A DNA stretch of 64,000 bases from Hysterangium stoloniferum (Eukaryota; Basidiomycota; Agaricomycetes; Hysterangiales; Hysterangiaceae), in the NCBI GenBank assembly GCA_015178975.1, contig WHVD01000002.1:868001-932000 (forward strand), read 5' to 3'. The notes under the pieces are model-generated. The model saw only the letters and a list, made by a program, of their open reading frames with translations, was not told where the DNA came from and did no database searches. A program made the position numbers and the translations under genes. Every line of letters starts with the position of its first letter. Positions within the stretch are counted from its first letter, which is position 1. This document shows, piece by piece, positions 54,072 through 64,000 of this stretch.

Positions 54072-57000
54072 TTAGAATGATGATAAAGGTCCGGGTTTGC
54101 CTGGATAAGCCGTGTGGAAGTCAGTAACAATTTCCATAGCGTGTCCAAGTTCCGTGGCCAATATCCATGAAGTTTCCTCGTCAGTACCTTCATAACCTGC
54201 CCATTTGACTAAATAGAGCAGTTTACATGTACATCGGCGATTGTCGATTTTAGAATCCAAAATTTCGGAAACTTCGAATTCAGGTTCTCCATCAATGATG
54301 ACCGGAGGGGACGGAGGTTGAGTACGTCCCGGGAATGAGTTAGGAACACAAGGTTCTAACATGGAAACGTGGAAAATGGGGTGGACTGCTCGCATACTGT
54401 CGGGAAGACGGAGAGTCCATGAAAGTGAACTGGCTTGTGCTATAATTTCGAAAGGGCCTAAAACTTTCTCAGCGAGTTTTTTAGAAGGTCGGGTAGTACG
54501 GAAGAATTGAGCTTTTACAAAAACCTGATCACCAATTTTAAAATTAGGAGGTGGGATCCTGTTTTTGTCCATGGAACATTGATAATATTCCTGTGCGGAA
54601 GAAATTGCTTTCCGAAGTTCTTGATGTAATTCGTCGAGGTCAGTAATAAATTCTTGAGCACGGACAGAAGCCAAATCTCGTTCGGAATGTACTGTGAGAT
54701 TCGGATTATAGCCTTTATTGGCGAAGAAGGGAGATATGCTGGTGGTTGCATTCAGAGAGTTATTGTAGGCGAATTCTGCGATCGGAAGAAGGGATTTCCA
54801 GTTGTCCTGTTGATAATTACAATAGATGCGGAGATATTGTTCCAGTGTTTGATTAACATGTTCCATTTGTCCATCACCTTCCGGGTGATATCCCGAGGTG
54901 AAGTGTAGTTTCATGTCGAGGGCTTTTCCGAGGGCCTGGAAGAAATGGGAGACGAACTTGGAGCCTCGATCGGAAGTTATGTGAGATGGAACTCCGTGTT
55001 TGGAAAATACGTGAATAATGAAAAGTTCCGCTAATTGTAAGGATGTGATTGTATCATGAGTGGGTATGAAAATGCCTTGTTTCGAGAATCGGTCCACAAC
55101 AACTAGAATGGATGTAAAGCCTTCAGATGTCGGAAGTTGTTCGATGAAATCCATGGAAATTGAATTCCAGGGTTTTTCCGGTATCGGGAGTTGCTTGAGA
55201 AGGCCGTATGGCTTATGCCTCTGGGTCTTAGAGCGTAAGCAGGTGGTGCATGACTTAGAGAACTGAGTTACGAAATCTCAGAGGTTGGGCCAAGTATATT
55301 CTCTACGGATTAAACCAAGAGTATTGTTGATGCCGTAATGTCCGGAGATTGGATGATCGTGTTTATACTGAAGTACGCAGAGTCGGAGATTGTTGGAATC
55401 TGGAACGTAGATACGTCCATCGAGACGGATAAAACCTTGAGAGTCTTGTGACCATCGGGGTTGGTCGGGATTGTCGGGAACTTCTAAATGTGGCTTGAGG
55501 GCTGGGTCGGAAGTGAGTGCGGAAAGGATATCTTGATGTAATTGCTCAATGTCCATAATCATGATGCTATGCATAATTGGATAGGAAAGGGAAGTTGCTT
55601 GGATAGATGCGGAAAGTTGTTGCGTTGTAAAAACCGGTTTCAAGTTATGCAGATTAACAACAGCGTAGTTACTTTCCCCTCGTTAGGATAGACATCCCAT
55701 CGTCGAGTCATGGCATCTGGTTTTCCACCAAGACGTCCAGGTTGGAAATGGATAATCATGTTGAAAGCAGAAAGGAATTCAGACCAACGGGCCTGCTGGC
55801 GGGTTAAAAGTTTAGTGGTAGAAAAATATTTGAGATTTTTGTGATCGGTAACAACGTCAACGGGAGTTGTGGAACCTTCGAGATAATGGCGCCAATGTTT
55901 GAAAGCTTCGAAAATTGCCAAAAGTTCCTTATCATGAACGTCGTAATTGAGTTCGGATACTGAAAGTGTCCGAGAAAGAAATGCAACCGGATGAATTTCA
56001 CCGTCGGAATCTTGAATGGAAAGAATTGCGGCAATTGTATAATCGGAAGCATCAGTTTCCACAATGATCGGAACATCAGGTTTCCAATGGGAAAGAATCG
56101 GGGCAGAAGTGAAAGCATTTTTTAAAGTCTGGAAGGTGGAGCGGCATTTGTCGTCAAAAACCCATGGTTGAGTTTTACGGGTAAGACGAGTGAGCGGTAC
56201 TGTAATATCCGAGTAGTTCCGAATAAAACGATGGTAAAAGTTGGTGAAACCTAAAAATGATTGAATGTCCTTGACCTTCCGTGGTTCGGGCCAGTCACGG
56301 ACAACTTGAACCTTGGTTTCATCCATATGGAGACCATCAGGGTCGATGATGAAACCTAAGTATTCAATAGAATCCATGTCGAAAGACCGTTTTTACGGAG
56401 TCTTCAGAAAACTTCACGGACCTATTCATCGTGAAGAGTGGGATCCTCGGAAAATACCAAAATGTCATCCAAATAGACTATAACACATACGTCAAGCATG
56501 TCGGAAAATATATCATTAACAAAACATTGAAAAGCGGAAGGGGCGTTGGTAAGGCCGAACGGCATAACCAACCATTCAAAGGATCCATAGCGAGTCCGAA
56601 AAGCAGTTTTCCATTCGTCGCCCTCGGCAATTCGGACCAAATGATAGGCGTGTTTGAGATCTATTTTGGTGTAAATCCGAGCTTTCCGTGGGGCATCGAG
56701 TAAATCGGTAACGAGTGGCAGTGGATACTTATCTTTCCGTGTGATGGAATTTAATCCTCTGAAATCGACGCAGAGTCGAAGAGAGCCATCCTTCTTTCGG
56801 ACGAAGAGGACGGGTGCTCCATACGGAGACTTTGAGGGATGGATAAAACCTATCGACAAATGTTCATCCAGGAACTCCCGAATAGACAAAAGTTCTGATT
56901 GGGATAATGGGTAAATAGGTCCTAACGGAGGGTTTGAACCGGGCTCAATATCGATTTTTAAGTTGTAGGGCCCATGTGGTGCAAGCCTGTCAGCTTTTTG

Positions 57001-57657
57001 CTTACTGAAAATGTCCGCGAAATCATGGTATTTTTCGGGAACTCCTTCCAGGTCGACTTTTAGCTCAGATAATTCTGGAGTCGCAAAACGACCAGATGCT
57101 TCATCAACTTTTAAGCTGATCAAAAAACATTGCGAACCATCCAGTTTACTCACCCTAACAAATGCCGAAGCATTGATGAGAGAGATTTTTGGAGGCTCGG
57201 AAGTTTCAGTAGAAGCTGGAGGTGCCGTTGATGCCGAAAAGGCGTTGGCCGGACAAGACGCTGCAGGAGGAATGAAAGTGTCGGGAATTTGGAAAGTAAT
57301 ACTGCCCAATACCCAGTCAATCAATGGATTATATCCGGTGAGCCAGTTGTATCCAAGAACTACCGAACAGCTAGAGTCCAACTGTGTTACGAAAGAAGTA
57401 ACCGTCTGGGATGTTCCACAAGGAAACTGGATAGACATGTCACAGGCTTGAGTAATTGCCATATTGCTAGTGCCGTCAAACAAACGTAAGGAAATTGCGG
57501 GAACAGAATGGAGTTTCAGATTATGTTTCGTGGCAAAGGTGGTATCTACAAAACAGTGTGTGGAGCCAGAATCTATTAGAGCTTGGAACACTAAATTTCC
57601 AAGAAAGTCAGAGACGAGTTTTACAAATAATGAATCGGGATTAGAGAGAGCGGACAC
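54072..57657 (-). mobile_element. Pol region of family B: protease, RT, RNase H, integrase, chromodomain
   Basis: From 57657 downward: aspartic protease (FQALIDSGSTHCFVD), reverse transcriptase ([17 protein letters not shown] ... [13 protein letters not shown]), RNase H (IVETDASDYTIAAILS; 56.1 kb), integrase zinc region (HDHPISGHYGINNTLGLIRR; 55.3 kb), integrase core (DFIEQLPTSEGFTSILVVVD; 55.15 kb) and a chromodomain (YLVKWAGYEGTDEETSWI; 54.2 kb). Chromodomains of this clade are known to target insertion to heterochromatin. Confidence 0.96.
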
Positions 57658-57731
57658 GTTGAGACGGATAACCTCGGATACACGGAGAGAGTCAACGCAA
57701 CCCTCTGACCGTGCAGATTCCGGAGGGTTGC

Positions 57732-58963
57732 TTACTCTTTTTTCGACTCCATGGTGGGTTTTTCCTTAGACGTTGTAGTTGTAGTGGAAGTTGCCGCGCG
57801 AGCCTTGGAAGAGCTAGATTTAACAGTACAGTCGGAAACCTTGTGTCCGCCTTTCCCCCAGAAAAGGCAGAGATCGTTGTCCATACACCGTTGTTTCTCC
57901 TTCGGGGTGAGTTTACCGTCGGTACCCAACAAATGGGAAATGTCAGGTTTGTCAGAAGTTGACTGTTTTTCCTTGTTGGATTTCTTGTCTTTCTTCCGGT
58001 CGGAATTTGATTTGCCAGTATTAGTGCCAGAGCCGGTGTTATTGCCTGAGTTGTTGCCGGAAGACTTGCTAGTCGACGCCTTGTTGTTCTGAGAATGTTC
58101 CGTCAGGTTCTCTCGAGAAACCTCGGCTTTTCGTTCCCAATAACGGGCATCGGATGTTTGAGCTTTAATCCACATGAGTTGGAGAGTTTTAGGCTTCCCA
58201 TCTTTGCAGATTTCGTCTTTACAGTAAGGCATGATGGAAGTCCCATATAGAAATGGTGCCTGAGGGCGGAATCGTCCCATCCACATCGTGCGGCGAGGGT
58301 ATTGAACTTGACGAGATAATCGGAAACTCGTTGATTGTCCTTCATCTTGAGCGTCATTAGTTCATTTTCTGCTTCGCCGGATTGATCGTAAGGTCCAAAA
58401 TTAGTTTCCAGTTCTTCCATGAAAGCATCCCAGTCATCGAGCCATACAGGTGTCTCGTCAGATATTCCGGATAGTCCGGGTTCGAACCAATCCTGAGCGG
58501 TATCCTTGAGATATGAGAGCGCAAAATTGACTTTTCGACTGTCGGATTGAAAAGCATTGGGTCGATCACGGAAACTGAAATGGCATTGGAGAAGGAAATT
58601 CTTCAATTTTTTCGGATCCTTGCTGGTAAATGGCTCGGGTTCTTCGACTCCGGTGCGGGATGATTCTTTACTATCCTCAGCGGATTTCAAATAGTCAGCG
58701 AATTTCACAATGGAGTTGATAAACAACATTTCAGTCGGTTCGTCGGAAGATTTCTTTTTCGATGTCTCCGGCTGATCTTCTGCTTCGTTGTCGGAAGTGT
58801 GGGGAATATTGGAATCCTTTGTTACCTCGGTAACCTCCTCGGTAACTTCTTCGACTGAAGCTGATGTTGTCGGCTGAATTGGGGTTTCAGGTTGAGTGGT
58901 GTAAAGTTGCAACGGGGATTGAAGTTGGGATGGTCCTTCGGCAGCTTTGCGTTTGGGACCCAT
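57732..58963 (-). mobile_element. Gag region of family B
   Basis: Starts MGPKRKAAEGPSQLQSP at 58963. Thr/Glu-rich N-terminus, gag core (NFLLQCHFSFRDRPNAF, SDSRKVNFALSYLKDTA), a Ser/Thr/Asn/Lys-rich linker and a zinc-knuckle region near 57860. It aligns with gag of the family A element at 49.5-50.5 kb. Confidence 0.93.
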
Positions 58964-58984
58964 GATGAGCGAGTCGCAGAGTTG

Positions 58985-58995
58985 AGATCTGATAT
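58985..58995 (-). promoter_or_regulatory. Proposed self-primer binding site, family B
   Basis: On the sense strand ATATCAGATCT begins two bases after the 5' LTR. The complementary 11-mer AGATCTGATAT occurs once in the sense LTR (59247-59237), about 27-33 bases beyond a TATATTAG box (59280-59274). An 11-base pairing between the RNA 5' end and the site just behind the LTR is exactly the Tf1 self-priming layout. Confidence 0.7.
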
Positions 58996-58997
58996 AC

Positions 58998-59583
58998 TGT
59001 TAAGTGCCGTGTCGGGAACTTATTCTGGAACTATCGGGAAGTCACCGGAAGTCGGAAACTACTAGATAGGGTCAGGATGTCAGCTTCAGCTTATGTGCTG
59101 CACCTCTACGCAAACGCTCAATGTCCTTAATTTCGGAGGTGAGACTTATGATGGAAGATACGGATATTCAGAGTTCCGAAGAGTTCCGAATATCGAGCGT
59201 ACAGAAAGATGGGAGAAGGAATAAGAAACTAAGTCGATATCAGATCTAAGGTAAAGTACAAATTCGTGGAAACTAATATAAGTCTGCTCGTTATTGTACT
59301 ACAAACTAAGACCATAATAAGACGGAAACGGAAGTGTTCTTAAAACGGAAATACAATAAGACATATTAGGAAGACAATATTCCGTAATGGGAATATAACA
59401 AACAAAACGAGTGAATACTTGTCAACAGACAAATTACCAAATGTGGAACAAGGGAAGAATGCGGATGATACGGTAACTATGATGTTCCGTAGTCGGAGGT
59501 CGAAAGTCGGAAGTCGGGGATCGGAAGTCGGGAGTGGGAGATCGGAAGTCAGATATTGAAACATCCGGGAACGGGTCGTAACA
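58998..59583 (-). mobile_element. 5' LTR of the family B element
   Basis: 586 bp; partner of 52079-52664. It holds the TATA-like TATATTAG and the proposed RNA start. Confidence 0.95.
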
Positions 59584-60152
59584 AGGTCGTGGGTCGTGAG
59601 TCGAGATTGGTGAGAGATAGATGCGCCGGAGCCTGTGGGCTCCGACTAGTGTGAGTGGTGTAATTCAAGTAGGAGTTTAGAGTGGAAAATGTATTAGATT
59701 ACTGGGGGGAATCTAAGCTGATTTTCTGACTGGATTGTATGTACAACATCTGCCAGTTTAAATAGACCATGGAGTGAATGTCATACTGAATCCAGTAATA
59801 ATGAAACGGAACGAGCAAAACATAAGACAGGAATAGTAAACACCAAATTGGTGTTAGGAATGGGACGGAACGGAGCGGAGTCCGAATAGTGACAAATCAT
59901 AAACCATAATGGGAAATGGAGCAGGAGCGGAGTCCAAATTGTGACAGGTCATTTGACTAAAATGGGAATGGGGCTCTGTTAGAGAGGTAATGTGTTTTAC
60001 TGAGCAGGGTCCTGTGACTGACGTGCAGATGAGGTCGGACATAGACAGAACAGATTCCGGTGGGTTTTCTGGTGACTGAAACACAATGTAACGAAGATGA
60101 ACGTAGATGAGTCTGATGGACGGAGTCCGGTGGGAATTCTGGTAAACTGATA

Positions 60153-60284
60153 ACGGGTGCGTATAGGGTGTGGGTGCATATAGGGTGTGGGTGCATATAG
60201 GGTGTGGGTGTGTATAGGGTGCAGGTGCATATAGGGTGTGGGTGCATATAGGGCATGGGTGCATATAGGGCACGGGTGCATATA
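60153..60284 (+). repeat. 17-bp minisatellite GGGTGCATATAGGGTGT
   Basis: About eight units in the family A LTR. Other family A copies have only one to three CACCCTATAC-type units at this place (40600, 48390), so the array expanded in this copy. Tc1-like element 4 jumped into a TA of its last unit. Confidence 0.92.
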
Positions 60285-61905
60285 CAGTGACCTCAAAAGC
60301 CCTTTCCATGTTGACCCCAAATGCAGTGTTTGAAGAACACCGCCTTACAGCATGGGAATTACACTTAGCTTTGGTGGAGTCATACATAGTACATCCTCTT
60401 GGCTACAATATTGCTCCCTGGGTCACGTGATTCCAATCACAGGGTGTAGAGATATGATTAATTTAAAACAGCAATACCATGGAAAAGGTTTTTGCACTTT
60501 TGAACTGATGACTAGGATCTCAGTCAAATCATAGAATAATGGCTATTATTTGTTGGTACAAATAGATATATACATGTAAATAGTATGTCTGAGTTTAAAA
60601 AAGTTCTCACACTTCCACACTTCTTGATTCCTAACCACCATCATGGTCAGATCCCTCTCTCTTACTCAACAAAATACCATCCTCTCCTTACTTGATTCTG
60701 GCCACTCTGGTGAAGCTATTGCCAAGAGAACTGGTGTTGGCCCATCTGCCATATCCAAACTTCACTCCAAACATTGTTCTCCCCTTCCCAAAGCTGTTGG
60801 GGGTTGTCCCTCAAAGCTTTCTCCTACAAATATTCAACATACTCAGCATCCCATCACCTCTGGCAAAGCTGAAAATGCTGTCCAAGTGACCAAAGCCCTT
60901 ACCAACATTATCAACCATCCCCTCTCTGCTAGTACAGTTTGCCTCCACTTGAAGAAAGCTGGTATGAAGGCTGTGGTCAAGTCAAAACGCCCCCTTCTTC
61001 CACTAGGCATTGCAAAGCTCGCTTGGACTTTGCCTATGCTCACAAGGATTGGACTATGGAGGACTGAAATAAGGTTATATGGTCTGATGAAACCAAAATC
61101 AATCGCCAAGGGTCAGATGGACATAAATGGGCATGGAAAAGGGCAGGTGAAGGCCTGAATGATAGGCTGGTAGAGGGAACTCTGAAGTTTGGAGGAGGTT
61201 CTCTTATGATGTGGGGTTGTATGACTTGGGAGGGAGTTGGCTTTGCTAGCAAGATTGATGATAGGATGGATGGGAGACCTCTATCTTCAAATTTTGAAGG
61301 ATGAGCTCCAGCAAACCCTGGAGTATTATGGTCTCAATCCTTCTAACATCATCTTTCAGCAAGATAATGACCCTAAGCATACCTGCAGGCTGGTCAAGAA
61401 CTGGCTAAAAGACCAAGAATTCAGGACTATGGTTTGGCCTGCACAGTCCCCAGACCTGAATCCTATTGAAGATCTCTGGGATTGTCTCAAGAGAAGGCTT
61501 GCAGAGTATGAAAACCCCCCCAATGGAATTCATGAATTGTGGGAAAGGATTCAAGTGGAGTGGGATAGAATACCAGTTGAGGAGTGTCAGAAATTGATTG
61601 AAAGCATGCCTAGAAGGGTTCAGGCAGTGCTTAAAGCAAAAGGTGGTTATACCAAGTACTGATAATATGTAAATACCCTGTTCAGTTCAAAAGTGCAAAA
61701 ACCCTTTCCATGGTATTGCTGTTTTAAATTAATCATATCTCTATACCCCGTGATCAGAATCACGTGACCCAGGGAGCAATATTGTAGCCAAGAGGATGTA
61801 CTATGTATGACTCCACTAAAGCTAAGCGTAATTCCCACGCTGTAAGACGGTGTTCTTCAAACACTGCATTTGGGGTCAACATGGAAAGGGTTTTTGAGGT
61901 CACTG
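60285..61905 (+). mobile_element. Tc1-like DNA transposon 4, inside LTR A
   Basis: 1621 bp between TA dinucleotides (60283-60284, 61906-61907), starting CAGTGACCTCAAAAGCCC. Terminal repeats of about 230 bp, their inner ends carrying the tip motif inverted (CATGGAAAAGGTTTTTGCAC near 60480; its mate near 61700). Confidence 0.96.
60643..61662 (+). pseudogene. DD34E Tc1-type transposase of element 4, few breaks
   Basis: Start MVRSLSLTQQNTILSLLDSG at 60643, helix-turn-helix with GVGPSAISKLHSKHC, GGCPSKLSP linker, SASTVCLHLKKAGMKAVVKSKRPLL. The catalytic part 61237-61662 keeps IIFQQDNDPKHT and SPDLNPIEDLW with 34 residues between Asp and Glu, and the end MPRRVQAVLKAKGGYTKY. Frame changes near 61005 and near 61250 (plus a TGA near 61066) separate the parts. 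It is the best preserved of the four and keeps the DNA-level D, D and E codons. Confidence 0.92.
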
Positions 61906-61952
61906 TAAGTTAGTGCCCGGAGTCTGGCGGGATTTCTGGTCGTAACAAACCC

Positions 61953-62270
61953 CGTATATATGTATTCTGGATATGTTGAATCAAGTAGAAATCTGTTCAG
62001 ATTGACAGATCCATTTCAAAGTAATACATATGTATTTAGAGGTGCCAATGATATACATATGCATGGAATGAACTATCTAAAGGTATCTATTTTTTAAAAG
62101 TATTAGTGTTTCAAACTACTAATTTTTTTTATTGTCTACTTGTGTCCAGAAAGATTCTTTAGTTTGTAATGTATGAGAGAGTTTAAATCTTTCAAAAAGT
62201 TTTAAAAACCAAATTATGTTTGAATCACATCCCAGATGTTTAAATGACCTTTAGAGTATATTAGAATTTG
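61953..62270. other. AT-rich flank of the Helitron fragment
   Basis: No coding signal; continuous with 51481-51900 before LTR A arrived. Confidence 0.4.
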
Positions 62271-63785
62271 GTATACTTAAAAGTTTTCAGATATCCTCCA
62301 ATGATGCAGTTCAAATGACACTTGTTTTGTAGTTGGAATAATTTTTATTTGAGGGGTGAATGCCAGCTCTCCTGCTGATGGTCCTGCAATGATCTTTACT
62401 TGAAGTACTCTGTGAGTCATTTGTATTAACCACAGTCTTGTTCCATTAAAGAGTCCTTGTCCTGGATCCAAATTATGAAGAAGCATCAATGGACTCCAGG
62501 TTTCAAATGCAATTGACTTGGTGACAATCCTCCAAAGTTGATTCAGTTTAAGTACTCAGGAGGATATAATGTCAGACATTATATCATTGCCTCCATCTTT
62601 GACACTGTCTGCACTGTAGTAGGTTTGCCCAATCCCTGAATCATTGATTCAATCTACATCTGAATTTTGAGAACAAAGAATAGCCTGCTCCAATAAAAAC
62701 TCCATCAGTAAGAACCTCAGGATCATGTATGTTTGGATAAATAGTTGAGACTAAATTATCCACTGTTGGTCCACATAGCATGTGTTCAGGGACTTCATAT
62801 GATCAAGAAGTATGTCCTTTCCATGTCCAATATCCAAAAGCCACTGAACAAAAACAGCACTCTCTTGATCATAGGATTTACATACATATTCTCAGTCAAA
62901 AAAAGAATCTTGACATTGTTCCAAAGGTGAGCCCATGAGATACATGCACCAATAATATATTCATTGAATCTTTAGGAATCACAGGCAATGTTGAAAGTTA
63001 CTACCCCATGCTACTGTAATACCTCCAAAATAAATGACCTTGGTAAGCATATCTCTAAGGCTCTGATCTACTGCCTCACAGGCAAAGCAATTCTGCATTA
63101 GAACCTCATCCCAAATAATAAGGCTGACCTCTTTCATTAGATTGGCCTTATCTGAGCCTTTCTTCATTGTACAGATGGATTTCTCATCAACCTCAAGGGG
63201 AATTTGAAACATGCTGTGAGATGTCTGCCCACCACTCAGAATAAGTGAAGCAATCCCAGAGGAAGCAACACAGAGTACAATGAGTCCTTTCCCTCTGCAG
63301 GTATGTGTCAAAGTATTCCACACAATTAATTTTCCAGTACCCCCAGGTCCATTCAAAAAGAAAAGTTTTCCATCTACTCCAGTTTCATGCCTTGCAATGA
63401 CCACATCCATAATTTCATTGTATGCAACTCTCTGGCCCTCATTCAACTTTTCAATATTCATATCTACTTTCATTTGCTCAGTTGTCTGGTCATAAGCCCT
63501 CTGTTCATTGATTAATCAATTTCCCACACTCTCTTCCCCTGACTCTGTATATTGAGGCATATGAGGGTACTCTGAGAGTGGTTTCCCACTTTTACAAGAA
63601 TTTCATCAAGCTTAAAGAGGCCAAAGTCATGGACTGTCTCATCAGATGGGTCTGGCTGATGAAGATGTATCTGAAGAATGTATTTCAAGTTATCACAAAT
63701 GTCTGCTTTGAATCCATGCCAGAGTGCAGCTGGATCAGAAGAAAGGCATTGGCTGAGAATAATAGAAAACATTCTCCATAATTGA
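62271..63785 (-). pseudogene. Helitron Pif1-like helicase fragment, broken
   Basis: Minus strand: FSIILSQCLSSDPAALWHGFKADICDNL (63772-63690), then LNEGQRVAYNEIMDVV, Walker A FFLNGPGGTGK (about 63350), Walker B LIIWDEVLMQN (about 63100) and, further down, FGGLSPSQLHLKPGV ... LHNLDPGQGLFNGTRLW (62520-62415), the C-terminal motif of Helitron helicases. Such helicases unwind DNA during rolling-circle transposition. The frame is broken after 62979 and between 63512 and 63473, and the Rep domain would lie beyond the window. The segment is cut at 63793 by LTR D. Confidence 0.9.
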
Positions 63786-63792
63786 GCTCCAG

Positions 63793-64000
63793 TGTTAAGA
63801 ACTGGAACAGGAGTTTTGGGGAACTGATGGGGACCAAACAGAAGGACTTGGCTTCAGCTTATGTACTGCGCCCTCACAAAGGTACTTGTCAATCATCCTT
63901 AAATTTCAAATGTATAGGGTAATACTCAGTGATTGGAAACTGAGCTGTATGTGAACAGTCAGAAACTGAAGTGACAAATATTGAAGTTGATATTGAAGTT
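63793..64000 (-). mobile_element. LTR family D, partial at the window edge
   Basis: TGTTAAGAACTGGAA and CTTGGCTTCAGCTTATGTACTGCGCCCTCAC match the reverse complement of the end of LTR D (39199 backwards). It continues past the window, so a full element cannot be excluded. Confidence 0.85.

Larger units (their letters stand above)
52079..59583 (-). mobile_element. Near-complete Ty3/gypsy chromovirus, family B
   Basis: 7505 bp with two 586-bp LTRs and a perfect AGGTC duplication (52074-52078, 59584-59588). Sense direction is minus: 5' LTR 59583-58998, primer site, gag, protease, reverse transcriptase, RNase H, integrase with chromodomain, an antisense accessory ORF, a polypurine-type tract (GGGGGGTAC on the minus strand), 3' LTR 52664-52079. 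The LTRs differ at about 17 of 586 sites, 16 being CpG transitions, so it is young. It looks nearly whole but broken in roughly four places. Confidence 0.97.
51901..61947 (-). mobile_element. Solo LTR, family A, carrying a nested Ty3 element and a Tc1-like element
   Basis: Pieces 51901-52078, 59589-60284 and 61906-61947 align in order with the reverse complement of LTR A, ending TTTCTGGTCGTAACA. Perfect target duplication AACCC (51896-51900, 61948-61952). The chromovirus (52079-59583) and Tc1-like element 4 (60285-61905) jumped in later. Confidence 0.92.

Noticed and set aside
60153-60284. Telomere-like GGGTGT repeats
   Set aside because: The unit is 17 bp and lies within a family A LTR; not a fungal telomere repeat.

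Overview
The window looks like a repeat-dominated stretch of a filamentous fungal chromosome, most likely a basidiomycete (Agaricomycete-like). The clues are very short introns (about 48-75 nt) with GT-AG ends, F-box proteins of the type with a PWHIRYR-like segment after the box, chromodomain Ty3 elements, Tc1-like transposons and a Helitron helicase. All calls were made by eye from the sequence; no database was consulted. Few host genes can be supported: a multi-exon APH/choline-kinase-like protein (about 0.85-2.1 kb), a tandem array of decayed F-box genes (about 16.3-29.6 kb), a possible one-span membrane protein (41.6-42.1 kb) and an intron-bearing tRNA-Lys (45.5 kb).

Layout. 0-5.7 kb: dispersed repeats, the APH-like gene and a 0.7-kb foldback palindrome. 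5.7-12.3 kb: Ty3/gypsy fossils and LTRs nested in one another, with a Tc1-like transposon inside one LTR. 12.3-16.3 kb: mostly unrecognised, with one solo LTR. 16.3-29.6 kb: the F-box array, with a Ty1/copia element and a short LTR-like insertion splitting its last member. 29.6-34.9 kb: a solo LTR, AT-rich spacer and two Tc1-like transposons. 34.9-41.5 kb: compound minisatellites hit by four solo LTRs, one of which is itself interrupted. 41.5-48.3 kb: GC-richer, with a tandem repeat, a 5'-truncated LINE, and tRNA-Lys with duplicated flank copies. 48.3-64 kb: a partial Ty3 element, then a solo LTR that received both a near-complete chromodomain Ty3 element and a Tc1-like transposon, then a Helitron helicase fragment entered by another LTR.

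Target-site duplications let the order of many insertions be read. I name the LTR families A (about 0.7-0.85 kb), B (586 bp, chromovirus), D (726 bp) and E (about 0.33-0.4 kb). The most interesting signals are: (1) an antisense, apparently intron-bearing accessory ORF, coiled coil plus Cys-rich, inside the chromovirus; (2) sequence signs that Ty3 families A and B prime reverse transcription from their own RNA 5' end, as Tf1 does, while the copia element has a half-tRNA(iMet)-type primer site; (3) four different Tc1-like elements that share about 215-bp terminal repeats, each bracketed by the same motif in inverted orientation; (4) LTR-pair and TSD divergence confined almost wholly to CpG transitions; (5) a hairpin motif recurring in three unrelated contexts.
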